A stretch of 64,000 nt of DNA, from NCBI RefSeq assembly GCF_001423295.1, contig NZ_LMNG01000023.1, forward strand, positions 186,856 through 250,855, written 5' to 3'. The notes under the pieces were generated by a model that saw nothing but the letters and a program-made list of their open reading frames with translations, was not told where the DNA came from and made no database searches. Below are positions 1 to 8,997 of the stretch, one piece after another (the first letter of the stretch is position 1; every line of letters starts with the position of its first letter). The stretch is from Methylobacterium sp. Leaf112. GTDB taxonomy: Bacteria > Pseudomonadota > Alphaproteobacteria > Rhizobiales > Beijerinckiaceae. The position numbers were made by a program, and so were the translations under genes.

Positions 1-632
1 GCCGAGATCATGAACGATCCCGTCTCGATGGCGCGGGCCCGGTGCAGCACGTGCCAATGGGCCTCGCCGGTCTGCTGGGTGAAACACGCCGGCGCCGTGA
101 GGATCGTGGCGCCGGCCTCGGCCAGCGCCCGGAACAGGGCCGGGAAGCGGATGTCGTAGCAGATGGTGACGCCGATGGGTGCCCACGGCGTGTCGGCCAC
201 CACCGCACAGGCTCCTCCCGTATACGTGGCGGATTCGCGCCAGCGCTCGCCGTTGGGCAAATCGACGTCGTAGAGATGGACCTTGTCGTAGGACGCGGTG
301 ATCGCCCCCTGCCCATCGATGAGGAAGGCACGGTTGGCGATCTTGTCACCGTTGCGCACGGCGAGCGACCCGATCTGGACGACGAGGCCGCGCTCCCGCG
401 CCACCTCGCGCAGGGCCGCCAGCGTCGGGTCTTCGTCCTGGCCGGTGACCTTCTCGAACAGGCTTGCCTTGCTGCGCTCGACCAGGGAGGTCATCTCCGG
501 GGTCTGCACGTAATCGGCACCCGCATCCGCCGCCTCGCGCACCAGGGCGACCGCCGCGTCGCGGTTGGCGAGGGGGTCGCGTCCCGAGCGCATCTGCACG
601 CAGGCGGCGACGAAGCGGGATGCGTCCGTCAC
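1..632 (-). CDS. Nitrilase-superfamily carbon-nitrogen hydrolase (C-terminus beyond the left edge)
   Basis: The visible 210 codons run off the left edge, so roughly the last quarter of a normal 270-285 residue protein is missing. The full carbon-nitrogen hydrolase triad can be seen: Glu46 in TPEMTS, Lys117 in YDKVHLYD and Cys158 in TICYDIRFP. Such enzymes hydrolyse amides or nitriles in the cytoplasm. The Nit1/Nit2-like sequence and the glutaredoxin partner make deaminated-glutathione amidase a reasonable guess, but the substrate is inferred only. The start is GTG; it overlaps the glutaredoxin stop in a GTGA, so the two genes should be translationally coupled and glutaredoxin is read first. 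Confidence 0.85.
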   Translation of the reverse strand, partial: MTDASRFVAACVQMRSGRDPLANRDAAVALVREAADAGADYVQTPEMTSLVERSKASLFEKVTGQDEDPTLAALREVARERGLVVQIGSLAVRNGDKIANRAFLIDGQGAITASYDKVHLYDVDLPNGERWRESATYTGGACAVVADTPWAPIGVTICYDIRFPALFRALAEAGATILTAPACFTQQTGEAHWHVLHRARAIETGSFMIS

Positions 633-889
633 GAGGCGGACACCATCGGCTCGAGCTTGCCGGCGCCGTTGAGGGCGTAAAGATCGTCACAGCCGCCCAC
701 ATGGCTCTCACCGACGAAGATCTGCGGCACGCTGGTGCGTCCCCCGGCCCGCTGAACCATGGCGGCGCGCGAGCCGGCCGTCTTCTCGACGTCGATCTCA
801 GTGAAGACGATGCCCTTCTCTCGAAGCAGGCTCTTGGCCGCCGAGCAGTAAGGGCACCAGGCGGTGGTGTAGATCGTAACCGGCTTCAT
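629..889 (-). CDS. grxC: Glutaredoxin 3
   Basis: An 86-residue monothiol/dithiol redox protein of normal length. The dithiol active site CPYC is at residues 12-15, the cis-proline segment TSVPQIFVG lies near residue 55 and the glutathione-binding GGCDDLY follows. It reduces protein and glutathione-mixed disulfides in the cytoplasm using glutathione. Its stop codon overlaps the GTG start of the downstream amidohydrolase, an arrangement often seen in Hyphomicrobiales, so both are probably on one transcript. Confidence 0.95.
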   Translation of the reverse strand: MKPVTIYTTAWCPYCSAAKSLLREKGIVFTEIDVEKTAGSRAAMVQRAGGRTSVPQIFVGESHVGGCDDLYALNGAGKLEPMVSAS

Positions 890-978
890 GTCTCAGGGCC
901 CCAAGGCGTTCCACATCGCTTATAGGCGAGCCTGGAGACTCTTCCTACTGCGGCGTTCCGCGGGGCCTGAGGCGATTT

Positions 979-1335
979 TCAGGCCGCGAGCAGCTTCTCG
1001 ACTTCGTTGACGAGGTCGCGCAGATGGAACGGCTTCGACAGCACCTTGGCGTCCTTCGGAGCCTTCGAATCCGGGTTGAGGGCCACAGCTGCGAAACCCG
1101 TGATGAACATCACCTTGATGTCGGGATCGAGCTCGGTGGCGCGGCGCGCCAGCTCGATGCCGTCCATCTCGGGCATCACGATATCCGTGAGGAGCAGCTC
1201 GAACGGCTCCTCGCGCAGCCGGTTGTAGGCCGAGAGGCCGTTGTCGAACGAGAGCACGTCGTAGCCGGCATTCTGCAACGCCTTGGCCAGGAACCGGCGC
1301 ATGTCGTTGTCGTCTTCCGCGAGGAGGATCTTCAT
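979..1335 (-). CDS. cpdR: CpdR-type single-domain response regulator
   Basis: The protein has 118 residues and is a receiver domain only. The acidic pocket AEDDND is at residues 6-11, the phospho-acceptor is Asp51 in LLTDIVMPEMDG and the conserved lysine is in LSKPFHL (about 101). Sequence, length and Asp51 match CpdR of Caulobacter and rhizobia, which when unphosphorylated directs the ClpXP protease to the cell pole and primes turnover of cell-cycle regulators such as CtrA and PleD. The C-terminus ends Leu-Leu-Ala-Ala, like the two terminal alanines through which CpdR itself is degraded in Caulobacter. The ATG at 1335 was chosen because upstream in-frame sequence is not conserved-looking. 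The adjacent divergent N-formylglutamate amidohydrolase is a common neighbour. Confidence 0.93.
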   Translation of the reverse strand: MKILLAEDDNDMRRFLAKALQNAGYDVLSFDNGLSAYNRLREEPFELLLTDIVMPEMDGIELARRATELDPDIKVMFITGFAAVALNPDSKAPKDAKVLSKPFHLRDLVNEVEKLLAA

Positions 1336-1336
1336 C

Positions 1337-1408
1337 GAACGTTGCCTTGTGCCCTTGAGTCGCTGTGTTCTTTCCACAAAGCACCAGCTTGGTAAACAGA
1401 ACGTTGCC
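1337..1408. repeat. Two direct copies of GAACGTTGCC upstream of cpdR
   Basis: The 10-mer GAACGTTGCC occurs at 1337-1346, immediately before the cpdR start, and again at 1399-1408. The copies are 62 bp apart, about six helical turns, in the 220-bp divergent spacer between cpdR and the amidohydrolase. This could be a pair of regulator sites or chance; no CtrA-type TTAA-N7-TTAA box was found here. Confidence 0.3.
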
Positions 1409-1555
1409 AACGGACTCCGGCCGCCCCCCCGGGCTTGGTGTGCGACGGCACCGTGGCCTGCGGGCGACGGGCGCCGTGCCAGTAGACACGGCCCGCACGG
1501 CCCCGCACAGTGGCGCCATGCGTTTTCCCGCCCGGACCGAGGCGCCCGCGCCGCG

Positions 1556-2464
1556 ATGACAGAACCGCTCTCCCCTCCGGATTCTCCGGAACATCCCTGG
1601 TTCGACCCGCCCTTCCGCGTGGACGAGCCTGAGGCCCACACCCTCCCCTTCGTGTTCAATGCGCCCCATTCCGGGGCCGTGTATCCGCGCGCCTTCGTCG
1701 AGGCCTCACGCCTCGACGCCCTGACCCTGCGTCGGTCGGAGGACGCGCATGTCGACCGGCTGTTTGCGCCGGTGGTGGATCTCGGCGCGCCGCTCATGAG
1801 CGCGAACTTCCCCCGGGCCTACCTCGACGTGAACCGCGAGCCCTACGAACTCGACCCACGCATGTTCGACGGGCGATTGCCGGCGTTCGCCAACACACGC
1901 TCCATGCGGGTGGCCGGCGGCCTCGGCACCGTGCCGCGAGTGGTCGCCGACGGACAGGAAATCTATCGCGGACGCCTGCCGGTGGAGGACGCGGTCACCC
2001 GGATCGAGACTCTCTACAAACCGTATCATCGCACCCTGCGCGGACTGATCCAGCGCACCGCCCGCGATTTCGGCCACGCCATTCTCATCGATTGCCATTC
2101 GATGCCGTCCTCGAGCCTCGGTCGGGACGAGTCCGCACGGGCCGACTTCATCCTCGGCGACCGGTTCGGCACCGCCTGCGCGCCCGAACTCATCGGGGCG
2201 TTCGAGGACCACCTTCGTGCCCGTGGATTCCGCACCCTGCGCAACAAGCCCTATGCGGGCGGCTTCATCACCGAACATTACGGCGAACCGAATCTCGGAC
2301 GCCATGCCCTTCAGGTGGAGATCAACCGTGCCCTCTACATGAACGAAACGAGCCTCGCCCTCGGGCCGGGCTTCTCGGAACTGGTGTGGCACCTGCGGAC
2401 CGTCGTCGCGGCGGTGGCAGCCGAAGTCGAGGACTGGGCGCCGCGCCGAATGGCGGCGGAGTGA
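1556..2464 (+). CDS. N-formylglutamate amidohydrolase family protein
   Basis: The protein has 302 residues. N-formylglutamate amidohydrolases cleave formylglutamate to glutamate and formate at the end of one histidine degradation route; the family is a metallopeptidase-like fold. Recognisable elements are the early NAPHSG motif (about residue 35) with a metal-ligand His, a central ILIDCHSMP motif (about 180) and TEHYG-EPNLGRHALQVEINRALY towards the C-terminus. No other histidine-utilisation gene is nearby, so the true substrate may be another formylated amide. The ATG at 1556 was chosen over upstream in-frame starts because family members begin shortly before the segment FVFNAPHSG. Confidence 0.85.
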   Translation: MTEPLSPPDSPEHPWFDPPFRVDEPEAHTLPFVFNAPHSGAVYPRAFVEASRLDALTLRRSEDAHVDRLFAPVVDLGAPLMSANFPRAYLDVNREPYELDPRMFDGRLPAFANTRSMRVAGGLGTVPRVVADGQEIYRGRLPVEDAVTRIETLYKPYHRTLRGLIQRTARDFGHAILIDCHSMPSSSLGRDESARADFILGDRFGTACAPELIGAFEDHLRARGFRTLRNKPYAGGFITEHYGEPNLGRHALQVEINRALYMNETSLALGPGFSELVWHLRTVVAAVAAEVEDWAPRRMAAE

Positions 2465-2604
2465 AGCGAGCCATCGCCCAGCCGCCGGCAAATCCGCCCG
2501 ATCCCGAGGCAAAATTATTTTAAGGCCAGACACGGCGCGCGAAATTTTCGTGACCTCGAGCCAGCCGTTCGGTGGATAGGAGTAGCCCGGCTCGCGCGCT
2601 TACC

Positions 2605-2610
2605 TATAAT
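2605..2610 (+). promoter_or_regulatory. Possible -10 element (TATAAT) upstream of mcmA
   Basis: A perfect TATAAT lies 35 bp upstream of the preferred mcmA start and overlaps an alternative ATG at 2609. No good -35 was found at 16-18 bp, so the promoter call is weak. If it is real, the transcript starts near 2617 and only the ATG at 2645 can be the start codon. Confidence 0.35.
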
Positions 2611-2644
2611 GCCGGGCAACACGCCGCCGCACGAGCACGCATCC

Positions 2645-4810
2645 ATGCCCTCCCGCATTCCCGATTTCACCGCCGTCGCCTACGCGGCCGATGCCATTGC
2701 CGCCCCGGTGCCGCCGATGGGCGAGCCCTGGATGACCCCCGAGGGCATTCCGGTGAAGGGCGTCTACGGACCCGAGGACCGCGAGGGCATCGAGTTCCTG
2801 AACACCTATCCGGGCGTGGCGCCGTTCCTGCGCGGGCCGTACCCGACCATGTACGTCACCCAGCCCTGGACGATCCGGCAGTATGCCGGATTCTCGACGG
2901 CGGAGGATTCGAACGCGTTCTACCGGCGCAACCTCGCCGCCGGGCAGAAGGGCCTGTCGGTGGCCTTCGATCTCGCGACCCACCGGGGCTACGATTCCGA
3001 TCACCCGCGGGTGTCGGGCGATGTCGGCATGGCGGGCGTCGCTATCGACTCGATCTACGACATGCGGACACTGTTCTCCGGCATTCCCCTCGACGAGATG
3101 ACCGTCTCGATGACCATGAACGGCGCCGTGCTGCCGATCCTGGCCCTGTACATCGTGGCGGCCGAGGAGCAGGGCGTGCCGCCGGAGAAGCTCGCGGGCA
3201 CGATCCAGAACGACATCCTCAAGGAGTTCATGGTCCGCAACACCTACATCTACCCGCCGGCGGGTTCGATGCGGATCATCGGCGACATCTTCGCCTACAC
3301 GTCGAAGAACATGCCGAAGTTCAATTCGATCTCGATTTCCGGCTACCACATGCAGGAAGCTGGGGCGACGAACGACCTCGAACTGGCCTACACGCTCGCC
3401 GACGGCGTCGAGTACATCAAGGCGGGCCTCGCCGCCGGCCTGACCATCGATCAATTCGCCCCGCGTCTGTCGTTCTTCTGGGCGATCTCGACGAACTTCT
3501 TCATGGAGATCGCCAAGATGCGGGCTGCGCGCCTGATCTGGGCCAAGCTCGTCAAGGAATTCGAGCCGAAGACCGACAAGTCCCTGCCGCTGCGCACCCA
3601 TTCGCAGACGAGCGGCTGGTCGCTGACTGCGCAGGACGTGTTCAACAACGTCACCCGCACATGCATCGAGGCGATGGCGGCGACGCAGGGCGGCACCCAG
3701 TCCCTTCACACCAACGCGTTGGACGAGGCGCTGGCGCTGCCGACAGACTTCTCCGCCCGCATCGCCCGCAACACCCAGCTGTTCCTGCAGCAGGAGAGTG
3801 GCACGACGCGCGTGGTCGATCCGTGGGGCGGCTCCTACTACGTCGAGAAGCTGACTCAGGACATCGTTGCCCGCGCCTGGGAGCATCTTCGCGAGGTCGA
3901 GGAATTGGGTGGCATGGCGAAAGCCATCGAGGCCGGCATCCCGAAGCTGCGCATCGAGGAGGCGGCCGCCCGCGCCCAGGCCCGGATCGATTCCGGCCGG
4001 CAGACCATCGTGGGCGTCAACAAGTTCAAGCCGGACGACGACCGCGCCATCGAGCTCATGCGCGTCGACAACGGCAACGTCCGCATGCTGCAGATCGACA
4101 AGCTCAAGCGCCTGCGCGCCGAGCGCAGCCAAGCCGATGTCGATGCGGCCCTCGCAGCACTGACCGAGGCGGCGCAGGGCGAAGGCAACCTGTTGGCACT
4201 CGGCATCGAAGCGGCGCGGGCCAAGGCCACCGTGGGCGAGATTTCCGATGCCCTGGAGAAGGCCTGGGGTCGGCACCGGGCCGAGATCCGCTCGATTTCG
4301 GGCGTCTACAAGCGGGAGGTGGGTGGCATGTCGCCGGCAGTCGAGACGGTCCGTCATCTCGTGGAAGCGTTCGAGGAAAACGACGGGCGCCGTCCGCGCA
4401 TCCTCGTCGCCAAGATGGGACAGGACGGCCACGACCGCGGCCAGAAGGTAATCGCCTCGGCCTTCGCCGATCTCGGCTTCGACGTCGATATCGGGCCGCT
4501 CTTCGCCACCCCGGACGAGGCCGCCCGGCAGGCGGTTGAGAACGACGTCCACATCGTCGGCGTCTCGTCGCTGGCCGCCGGCCACCTCACCCTGGTGCCG
4601 GAACTCAAGGCCGCGCTCACCGCGCAGGGGCGCGAGGACGTGATGATCGTCATCGGCGGCGTCATTCCCCCGGGCGATTACCCCGCCCTCCATGCAGCGG
4701 GCGCCTCGGCGATCTTCCCGCCCGGCACCGTCATCGCCGAGGCGGCGGTCAAGCTCATCCAGGAGTTGAACGGCCGCCTGGGCTACGCCGCGCGCCAAGC
4801 GGCGGAATGA
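2645..4810 (+). CDS. mcmA: Methylmalonyl-CoA mutase large (catalytic) subunit
   Basis: The 721-residue protein interconverts (R)-methylmalonyl-CoA and succinyl-CoA using adenosylcobalamin. In methylotrophic alphaproteobacteria this is a late step of the ethylmalonyl-CoA pathway that regenerates glyoxylate. The N-terminal two thirds form the TIM barrel (for example [17 protein letters not shown] and [15 protein letters not shown]), followed by a linker and a C-terminal cobalamin-binding domain. That domain carries the base-off ligand motif DGHDRG, near residue 600, and a downstream [10 protein letters not shown]. Length equals that of the family when the ATG at 2645 is used; the in-frame ATG at 2609 would add 12 unconserved residues and overlaps a TATAAT. 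The partner subunit gene is 45 kb away in this window. Confidence 0.96.
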   Translation: MPSRIPDFTAVAYAADAIAAPVPPMGEPWMTPEGIPVKGVYGPEDREGIEFLNTYPGVAPFLRGPYPTMYVTQPWTIRQYAGFSTAEDSNAFYRRNLAAGQKGLSVAFDLATHRGYDSDHPRVSGDVGMAGVAIDSIYDMRTLFSGIPLDEMTVSMTMNGAVLPILALYIVAAEEQGVPPEKLAGTIQNDILKEFMVRNTYIYPPAGSMRIIGDIFAYTSKNMPKFNSISISGYHMQEAGATNDLELAYTLADGVEYIKAGLAAGLTIDQFAPRLSFFWAISTNFFMEIAKMRAARLIWAKLVKEFEPKTDKSLPLRTHSQTSGWSLTAQDVFNNVTRTCIEAMAATQGGTQSLHTNALDEALALPTDFSARIARNTQLFLQQESGTTRVVDPWGGSYYVEKLTQDIVARAWEHLREVEELGGMAKAIEAGIPKLRIEEAAARAQARIDSGRQTIVGVNKFKPDDDRAIELMRVDNGNVRMLQIDKLKRLRAERSQADVDAALAALTEAAQGEGNLLALGIEAARAKATVGEISDALEKAWGRHRAEIRSISGVYKREVGGMSPAVETVRHLVEAFEENDGRRPRILVAKMGQDGHDRGQKVIASAFADLGFDVDIGPLFATPDEAARQAVENDVHIVGVSSLAAGHLTLVPELKAALTAQGREDVMIVIGGVIPPGDYPALHAAGASAIFPPGTVIAEAAVKLIQELNGRLGYAARQAAE

Positions 4811-4867
4811 TCCACGCGGCCCGGTCCATGCTGGACCTTGGCCCTCCCCTCGCGTGAGTGATCGACC

Positions 4868-6301
4868 ATGGTACAGGCACGTTCCGAACTGATCCACCCC
4901 GTGATCCTGTGCGGTGGGTCGGGTACGCGCCTGTGGCCGGCCTCGCGCGAGAGCATGCCGAAGCAGTTCACCCCCCTGGTGAACGCCGACAGCTCGACCT
5001 TCCAGGACACGGCGCGCCGTGTGCTGGATCCCGCCGTGTTCGGTCGCCCGACGATCATCAGCAACGCCGAGGCACGGTTCATCGTCGCCGAGCAGCTGCT
5101 CCAGGCCGGCGTGCAGGCCGACATCGTGCTGGAGCCCGAGCGCAGGGATTCGGCCGCAGCCGTGGCGGTCGCGGCCCTGCATGCGGCCCGCCGCGATCCG
5201 GAAGCCGTCGTTCTGATCCTGGCGGCCGATCACGTCATCGGCGATACGCCGGCCTTCGTCGCCGCCGCGCAGGCGGCCGCCATCGGTGCGCGGGCCGGCC
5301 GGATCATGACCCTCGGCATAGAACCGACGGGGCCGGCCACCGCCTATGGCTACATCCGGCGCGGAGCGGGCCTCGATGGGGTGCCGGGCGCCTACGCCGT
5401 CGAGCGCTTCGTCGAGAAGCCGGATCGCGACGGGGCCGAGCGCCTCATCGGCGAGGGCGCCCTGTGGAACTCCGGCTACTTCCTGTTCCGCGCCGACGTG
5501 ATGCTGGCCGAGCTCGAAGCGCGGGCGCCCGAGATCCTGTCGGCGACCCGGGCGGCCCTCGACGCCGCGCAGGTCGACCTCGACTTCCTGCGCCTCGACG
5601 GCTCCGCCTTCTCGCGGGCTCCGAAGACCTCCATCGACTACGCCGTGATGGAGCGGACCGAGCGGGCCGGCGTGCTCCCGGTCTCGTTCCCATGGTCGGA
5701 CGTCGGCACCTGGGACGCCGTGTGGGAAGTCCTGCCCCGCGACGCGTCGGGAAATGCCGTGCGCGGCCGGGTCGAGACCATCGACACCCATGGTAGCCTG
5801 ATCCACAGCGAGGGCGAACTCCTCACCACCGTGGTCGGCCTCGACGATGTGGTGGTGGTGGCGACTCCGGACGCCGTGCTGGTGACCTCGAAGGCCCGCT
5901 CCGGCCAGGTCAAGGACCTCGTCGCCCAGCTTCGCGAGAAGGCCCATCCGGAAGCCGACGCCCATCGGCGGATGTACCGCCCCTGGGGCTGGTACCAGCG
6001 CATCGACATCGGCGAACGCTTCCAGGTGAAGCGCATCATGGTGACGCCGGGCGGCCGACTCTCCTTGCAGAAGCACTATCACCGGGCCGAGCACTGGGTG
6101 GTGGTGCGGGGCACCGCCGAAGTCACCGTCGACGACCGGGTGGTCCTCGTCCACGAGAACGAAGCGGTCTATCTGCCCATCGGCTCGATGCACCGCCTCA
6201 CCAACCCGGGCAGGATCGCCCTCGAACTCATCGAGGTCCAGGTCGGCTCGTACACGGGCGAGGACGACATCATCCGGGTCGAGGACATCTACGGGCGCTG
6301 A
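4868..6301 (+). CDS. manC: Mannose-1-phosphate guanylyltransferase / mannose-6-phosphate isomerase
   Basis: The 477-residue protein is the bifunctional type II enzyme that makes mannose 6-phosphate from fructose 6-phosphate and GDP-mannose from mannose 1-phosphate, feeding exopolysaccharide or LPS synthesis. The nucleotidyltransferase part opens with the pyrophosphorylase signature GGSGTRLWPASR (residues 16-27) and has FVEKPDR in the middle. The C-terminal cupin holds the isomerase zinc site QKHYHRAEHW near residue 400. It lies 57 bp after mcmA and converges with comM, one base separating their stops. No other sugar-nucleotide gene is adjacent. Confidence 0.95.
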   Translation: MVQARSELIHPVILCGGSGTRLWPASRESMPKQFTPLVNADSSTFQDTARRVLDPAVFGRPTIISNAEARFIVAEQLLQAGVQADIVLEPERRDSAAAVAVAALHAARRDPEAVVLILAADHVIGDTPAFVAAAQAAAIGARAGRIMTLGIEPTGPATAYGYIRRGAGLDGVPGAYAVERFVEKPDRDGAERLIGEGALWNSGYFLFRADVMLAELEARAPEILSATRAALDAAQVDLDFLRLDGSAFSRAPKTSIDYAVMERTERAGVLPVSFPWSDVGTWDAVWEVLPRDASGNAVRGRVETIDTHGSLIHSEGELLTTVVGLDDVVVVATPDAVLVTSKARSGQVKDLVAQLREKAHPEADAHRRMYRPWGWYQRIDIGERFQVKRIMVTPGGRLSLQKHYHRAEHWVVVRGTAEVTVDDRVVLVHENEAVYLPIGSMHRLTNPGRIALELIEVQVGSYTGEDDIIRVEDIYGR

Positions 6302-6302
6302 G

Positions 6303-7838
6303 TCACGCCGCCACCGGCCGATCGGCGCGGCCGCGGTAGGACAGGGCTTCGGCGAGGTGGATGCGACGGACCTGGGCCTCGCCGTCGAGGTCGGCCAGCG
6401 TGCGTGCCACCCGCAGGGTGCGGTGGAAGCCGCGGGCCGAGAGGCGCATGGATTCGGCCGCGCTCCGTATCAGGGCGGCCCCTTCCGCATCGGGCGCCGC
6501 CACCGCTTCGATCACCGTGGCCGGGCAGGAGGCGTTGGTGACGCTGGGTCCGAGATCCCGGGCAGCGTAACGTGCCGTCTGCAGGGCGCGGGCGGCGGCG
6601 ACCCGGGCCGCCATCTCGGCCGAGCCTTCCGCCGGCGGCGGCAGGATGAGGTCGGCGGCGGTGACGGCGGCGACTTCGATGCGCAGATCGATGCGATCGA
6701 GGAGAGGCCCGGAGATGCGGGCACCGTACTGGGCGACGCAGCGTTCGTTCGGGCCCTTGCGACAGGCGTAGCCCGGCTCCAGGGCTTGACCGCAGCGGCA
6801 CGGGTTCATGGCCGCCACGAGCTGGAAACGGGCCGGATAAGTCACCCTGTGGTTGGCGCGGGCGATCATGATCTCCCCCGTCTCCATGGGCTGGCGTAGG
6901 GAATCGAGCACCTGTGGGGTGAACTCTGGCAATTCGTCGAGGAACAGGACGCCGCCATGGGCGAGCGACGCCTCGCCCGGCCGGGCGTTGATCCCGCCGC
7001 CGACCAGAGCCGCCATCGAGGCGGAGTGATGCGGCTGCCGGAAGGGCCGACGGTTCGACAGCGCCCCATCCTTGAGGGCACCGGCGACGGACTGGATCAT
7101 CGAGACTTCGAGGAGTTCGCGCGGGGAGAGCGGTGGCAGGATCGAGGGCAGGCGGGCGGCCAGCATCGACTTGCCGGCCCCGGGCGGGCCATTGAACACG
7201 AGATTGTGCGATCCGGCCGCCGCGATTTCCAGGGCACGCTTGGCACCCTCCTGGCCCTTGATGTCGCGCAGGTCCGGCAGTGGACCGCCCGACGCGGCGA
7301 TGGCGGGTTCGGGGCGAGCCAACACCTGCGTGCCCTTGAAGTGGTTGGCGAGCTGGATGAGCGAGCGCGGCGCCAGTACGTCCATGTCGCCCGCCGCCCA
7401 AGCCGCCTCCGGCCCGGTGGCAGCCGGACAGATAAGGCCGAGGCCGCGGGCATTGGCCGCCATTGCGGCGGGCAGCACGCCGGAGACCGCCGTGATGGTG
7501 CCGTCGAGGGCCAGTTCGCCGAGCACGCAGTAGCCGGCCAAGGCATCGGCCGGCAGGGCGCCGATGGCGGCCATCACGGCGAGCGCGATGGGCAGATCGT
7601 AATGGGAGCCTTCCTTGGGCAGATCGGCCGGCGCGAGGTTGACGGTGATGCGCTTGGCCGGCAGCGCCAGCCCCGAGGCGATGAGGGCGGAGCGCACCCG
7701 CTCGCGGGATTCTCCCACGGCCTTGTCGGCAAGTCCCACCACCGTGAAGGCCACGAGGCCGGGCGCGATCTGGACCTGCACATCGACGGCCCGCGCCTCG
7801 ATTCCCTCGAAGGCGACGGTGGCGACGCGGGTGACCAT
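6303..7838 (-). CDS. comM: YifB/ComM-family Mg-chelatase-like AAA+ ATPase
   Basis: The 511-residue protein belongs to the YifB/ComM family; ComM is a hexameric helicase that promotes branch migration when transformed DNA is integrated. There is an N-terminal ChlI-like (Lon-protease-fold) domain of about 165 residues, then an AAA+ Mg-chelatase domain. That has Walker A GPPGAGKS (about 215), Walker B GVLFLDELPEF (about 310), and a C4-like CRCG...C insert in the segment AAMNPCRCG. The C-terminal Mg-chelatase helical domain ends the protein. The ATG at 7838 matches the usual N-terminus VTRVATVAFEGIEA; an upstream in-frame ATG adds 12 residues. It is transcribed divergently from the PepSY gene. 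Confidence 0.93.
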   Translation of the reverse strand: MVTRVATVAFEGIEARAVDVQVQIAPGLVAFTVVGLADKAVGESRERVRSALIASGLALPAKRITVNLAPADLPKEGSHYDLPIALAVMAAIGALPADALAGYCVLGELALDGTITAVSGVLPAAMAANARGLGLICPAATGPEAAWAAGDMDVLAPRSLIQLANHFKGTQVLARPEPAIAASGGPLPDLRDIKGQEGAKRALEIAAAGSHNLVFNGPPGAGKSMLAARLPSILPPLSPRELLEVSMIQSVAGALKDGALSNRRPFRQPHHSASMAALVGGGINARPGEASLAHGGVLFLDELPEFTPQVLDSLRQPMETGEIMIARANHRVTYPARFQLVAAMNPCRCGQALEPGYACRKGPNERCVAQYGARISGPLLDRIDLRIEVAAVTAADLILPPPAEGSAEMAARVAAARALQTARYAARDLGPSVTNASCPATVIEAVAAPDAEGAALIRSAAESMRLSARGFHRTLRVARTLADLDGEAQVRRIHLAEALSYRGRADRPVAA

Positions 7839-7993
7839 GGCTCTTAACCCTTTGGGACGGCTCGACGGATACAAGCGTAGGCGGCAGTTCGATCGGAAAC
7901 AACCTTAGCGCACGCAGGACTTCGCAGGGACCGGGAACCGGATCATGCGGTGCATCGTTCGCACCCCACCTCGACCGTTTTTAAGGAGTTCAC

Positions 7994-8257
7994 ATGTCGT
8001 TCAAGACCACCGGCCTCGCCGCACTCGCCCTCGGCCTCGCCCTTACCGGTGCGGCCCGCGCGGACCGCGAGCCCACCGCCGCCGAGCTGACCCGGATCGA
8101 CGCCGTGCTGAAGGAGGCGGGCTTCACCAAGTGGAAGAAGATCGAAGTCGAGAGCGACGAGATCGAGGTGGACGACGCCATCGACGCCAACGGCAAGCAG
8201 TTCGACCTCAAGCTCGACCCGAAGACCTTTGCGATCGTGAAGCGCAAGCCCGAGTAA
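7994..8257 (+). CDS. Small secreted PepSY-domain-like protein
   Basis: The 87-residue protein has an N-terminal signal peptide (about residues 1-23, hydrophobic LAALALGLALTGAARA) and then one PepSY-like unit ending in DPKTFAIVKRKPE. Such proteins are periplasmic; PepSY units are thought to bind or inhibit other proteins, but the role of this one is unknown. A strong AAGGAG ribosome site sits 5 bp before the ATG. It converges on the next gene across a shared inverted repeat. Confidence 0.8.
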   Translation: MSFKTTGLAALALGLALTGAARADREPTAAELTRIDAVLKEAGFTKWKKIEVESDEIEVDDAIDANGKQFDLKLDPKTFAIVKRKPE

Positions 8258-8259
8258 GG

Positions 8260-8303
8260 CGAACGGCAGCGGTCGCTCCCGAGAGGATCACCGCTGCCGT
8301 TCG
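8260..8303. terminator. Bidirectional hairpin between converging small genes
   Basis: A 14-bp perfect inverted repeat (CGAACGGCAGCGGT at 8260-8273 and its complement at 8290-8303) surrounds a 16-base loop. It lies between two converging stops, and the right arm overlaps the stop of the leftward gene. There is no U-tract, so it could act as a terminator for either strand or as a 3' end stabiliser. Confidence 0.6.
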
Positions 8304-8761
8304 AACGCGGTGCCCGCCGTGCCCCGGCGGACGCCGTCCGGACCCAGAGCTTGCCACTCTGTGAGAACCACCGGTCCGGTCCGGCGTAGGGCGAACAGCG
8401 TCTTTCCGATCTCGTAGAGCTTCGTGCCGTAGGCGTTCACGAGCCGCCCATCGCCGTAGGTGTGGAATTTCACCGCGACCGAGGTCGCGTCGCCATCGAG
8501 TTTGCAGACGATGGTCTCGTCGGTCTGAAACCCTTCGATCCTGAGAAGACAGTCGCGGTTTCCCCGGCCCGACGCGATGTCGAGGCGATACGTGACGACG
8601 ATGGGAGAACCACCGGCCGTGCGGCCGCCATCGTGTACGAAGGCGTAGTGTCCGGCCCAGGGTTGAGCGGGGGCCTGCCCCGACACCGTGGTCCCCAGCG
8701 CAATGAAACTGGCCGATAGGATCAAGGCGGTGTGGAGCGCCCGCGCCCGAAATGAAGCCAT
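8288..8761 (-). CDS. Secreted hypothetical protein (DUF5991-like)
   Basis: The 157-residue protein starts with a clear signal peptide (ALHTALILSASFIALGTTVSG). The mature part begins with WAGHYAFVHDGGRTAGGSPIVVTYRL, which resembles DUF5991 proteins of alphaproteobacteria, and is rich in beta-strand-like segments. Function is unknown. The ATG at 8761 was preferred over an upstream in-frame one because it places a signal peptide directly at the N-terminus and is preceded by GGGAGAGCGAGG. The family assignment is from memory. Confidence 0.65.
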   Translation of the reverse strand: MASFRARALHTALILSASFIALGTTVSGQAPAQPWAGHYAFVHDGGRTAGGSPIVVTYRLDIASGRGNRDCLLRIEGFQTDETIVCKLDGDATSVAVKFHTYGDGRLVNAYGTKLYEIGKTLFALRRTGPVVLTEWQALGPDGVRRGTAGTAFERQR

Positions 8762-8798
8762 GCCTCGCTCTCCCGTGTCACTGCTGCGGTCCGGCCGC

Positions 8799-8827
8799 TT
8801 GCATCCGCCGCCGGCCCCGGCCATATA
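8799..8827 (+). promoter_or_regulatory. Sigma-70-type promoter of the SRP RNA gene
   Basis: The -35 hexamer TTGCAT (8799-8804) and the -10 hexamer CATATA (8822-8827) are separated by exactly 17 bp. The predicted start at about 8833 coincides with the first base pairs of the SRP RNA terminal stem. This is one of the best promoters in the window. Confidence 0.75.
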
Positions 8828-8832
8828 GCGCA

Positions 8833-8929
8833 CGGGAGGTTGGCGAGGGACGTTTCACTCGCCAACCGGGTCAGGTCCGGAAGGAAGCAGCCCTAACGAG
8901 ACCGAGCGGGTCTTCGTCCAGCCTCCCAC
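8833..8929 (+). ncRNA. ffs: Signal recognition particle RNA (4.5S, small bacterial type)
   Basis: The universally conserved apical domain CAGGTCCGGAAGGAAGCAGC is present at 8872-8891. The ends GGGAGGTTGG (8834-8843) and CCAGCCTCCC (8918-8927) pair to close one long hairpin of about 95 nt. The RNA binds Ffh and FtsY to target membrane proteins. The position just before dnaX is the common bacterial arrangement ffs-dnaX-ybaB-recR, here interrupted by pckA. Confidence 0.95.
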
Positions 8930-8997
8930 CTTTCGATCTATAGCCCGCGTGGCGGCATCCCTCCGACCAGGGCGGCGCCAACCCACGCGAAGGCGGC

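Noticed and set aside
2600..6193. Very long open frame (1197 codons) on the minus strand opposite mcmA and manC
   Set aside because: It is the antisense shadow of two well-identified genes in GC-rich DNA; its composition is His/Arg/Gly-rich and it has no domain.
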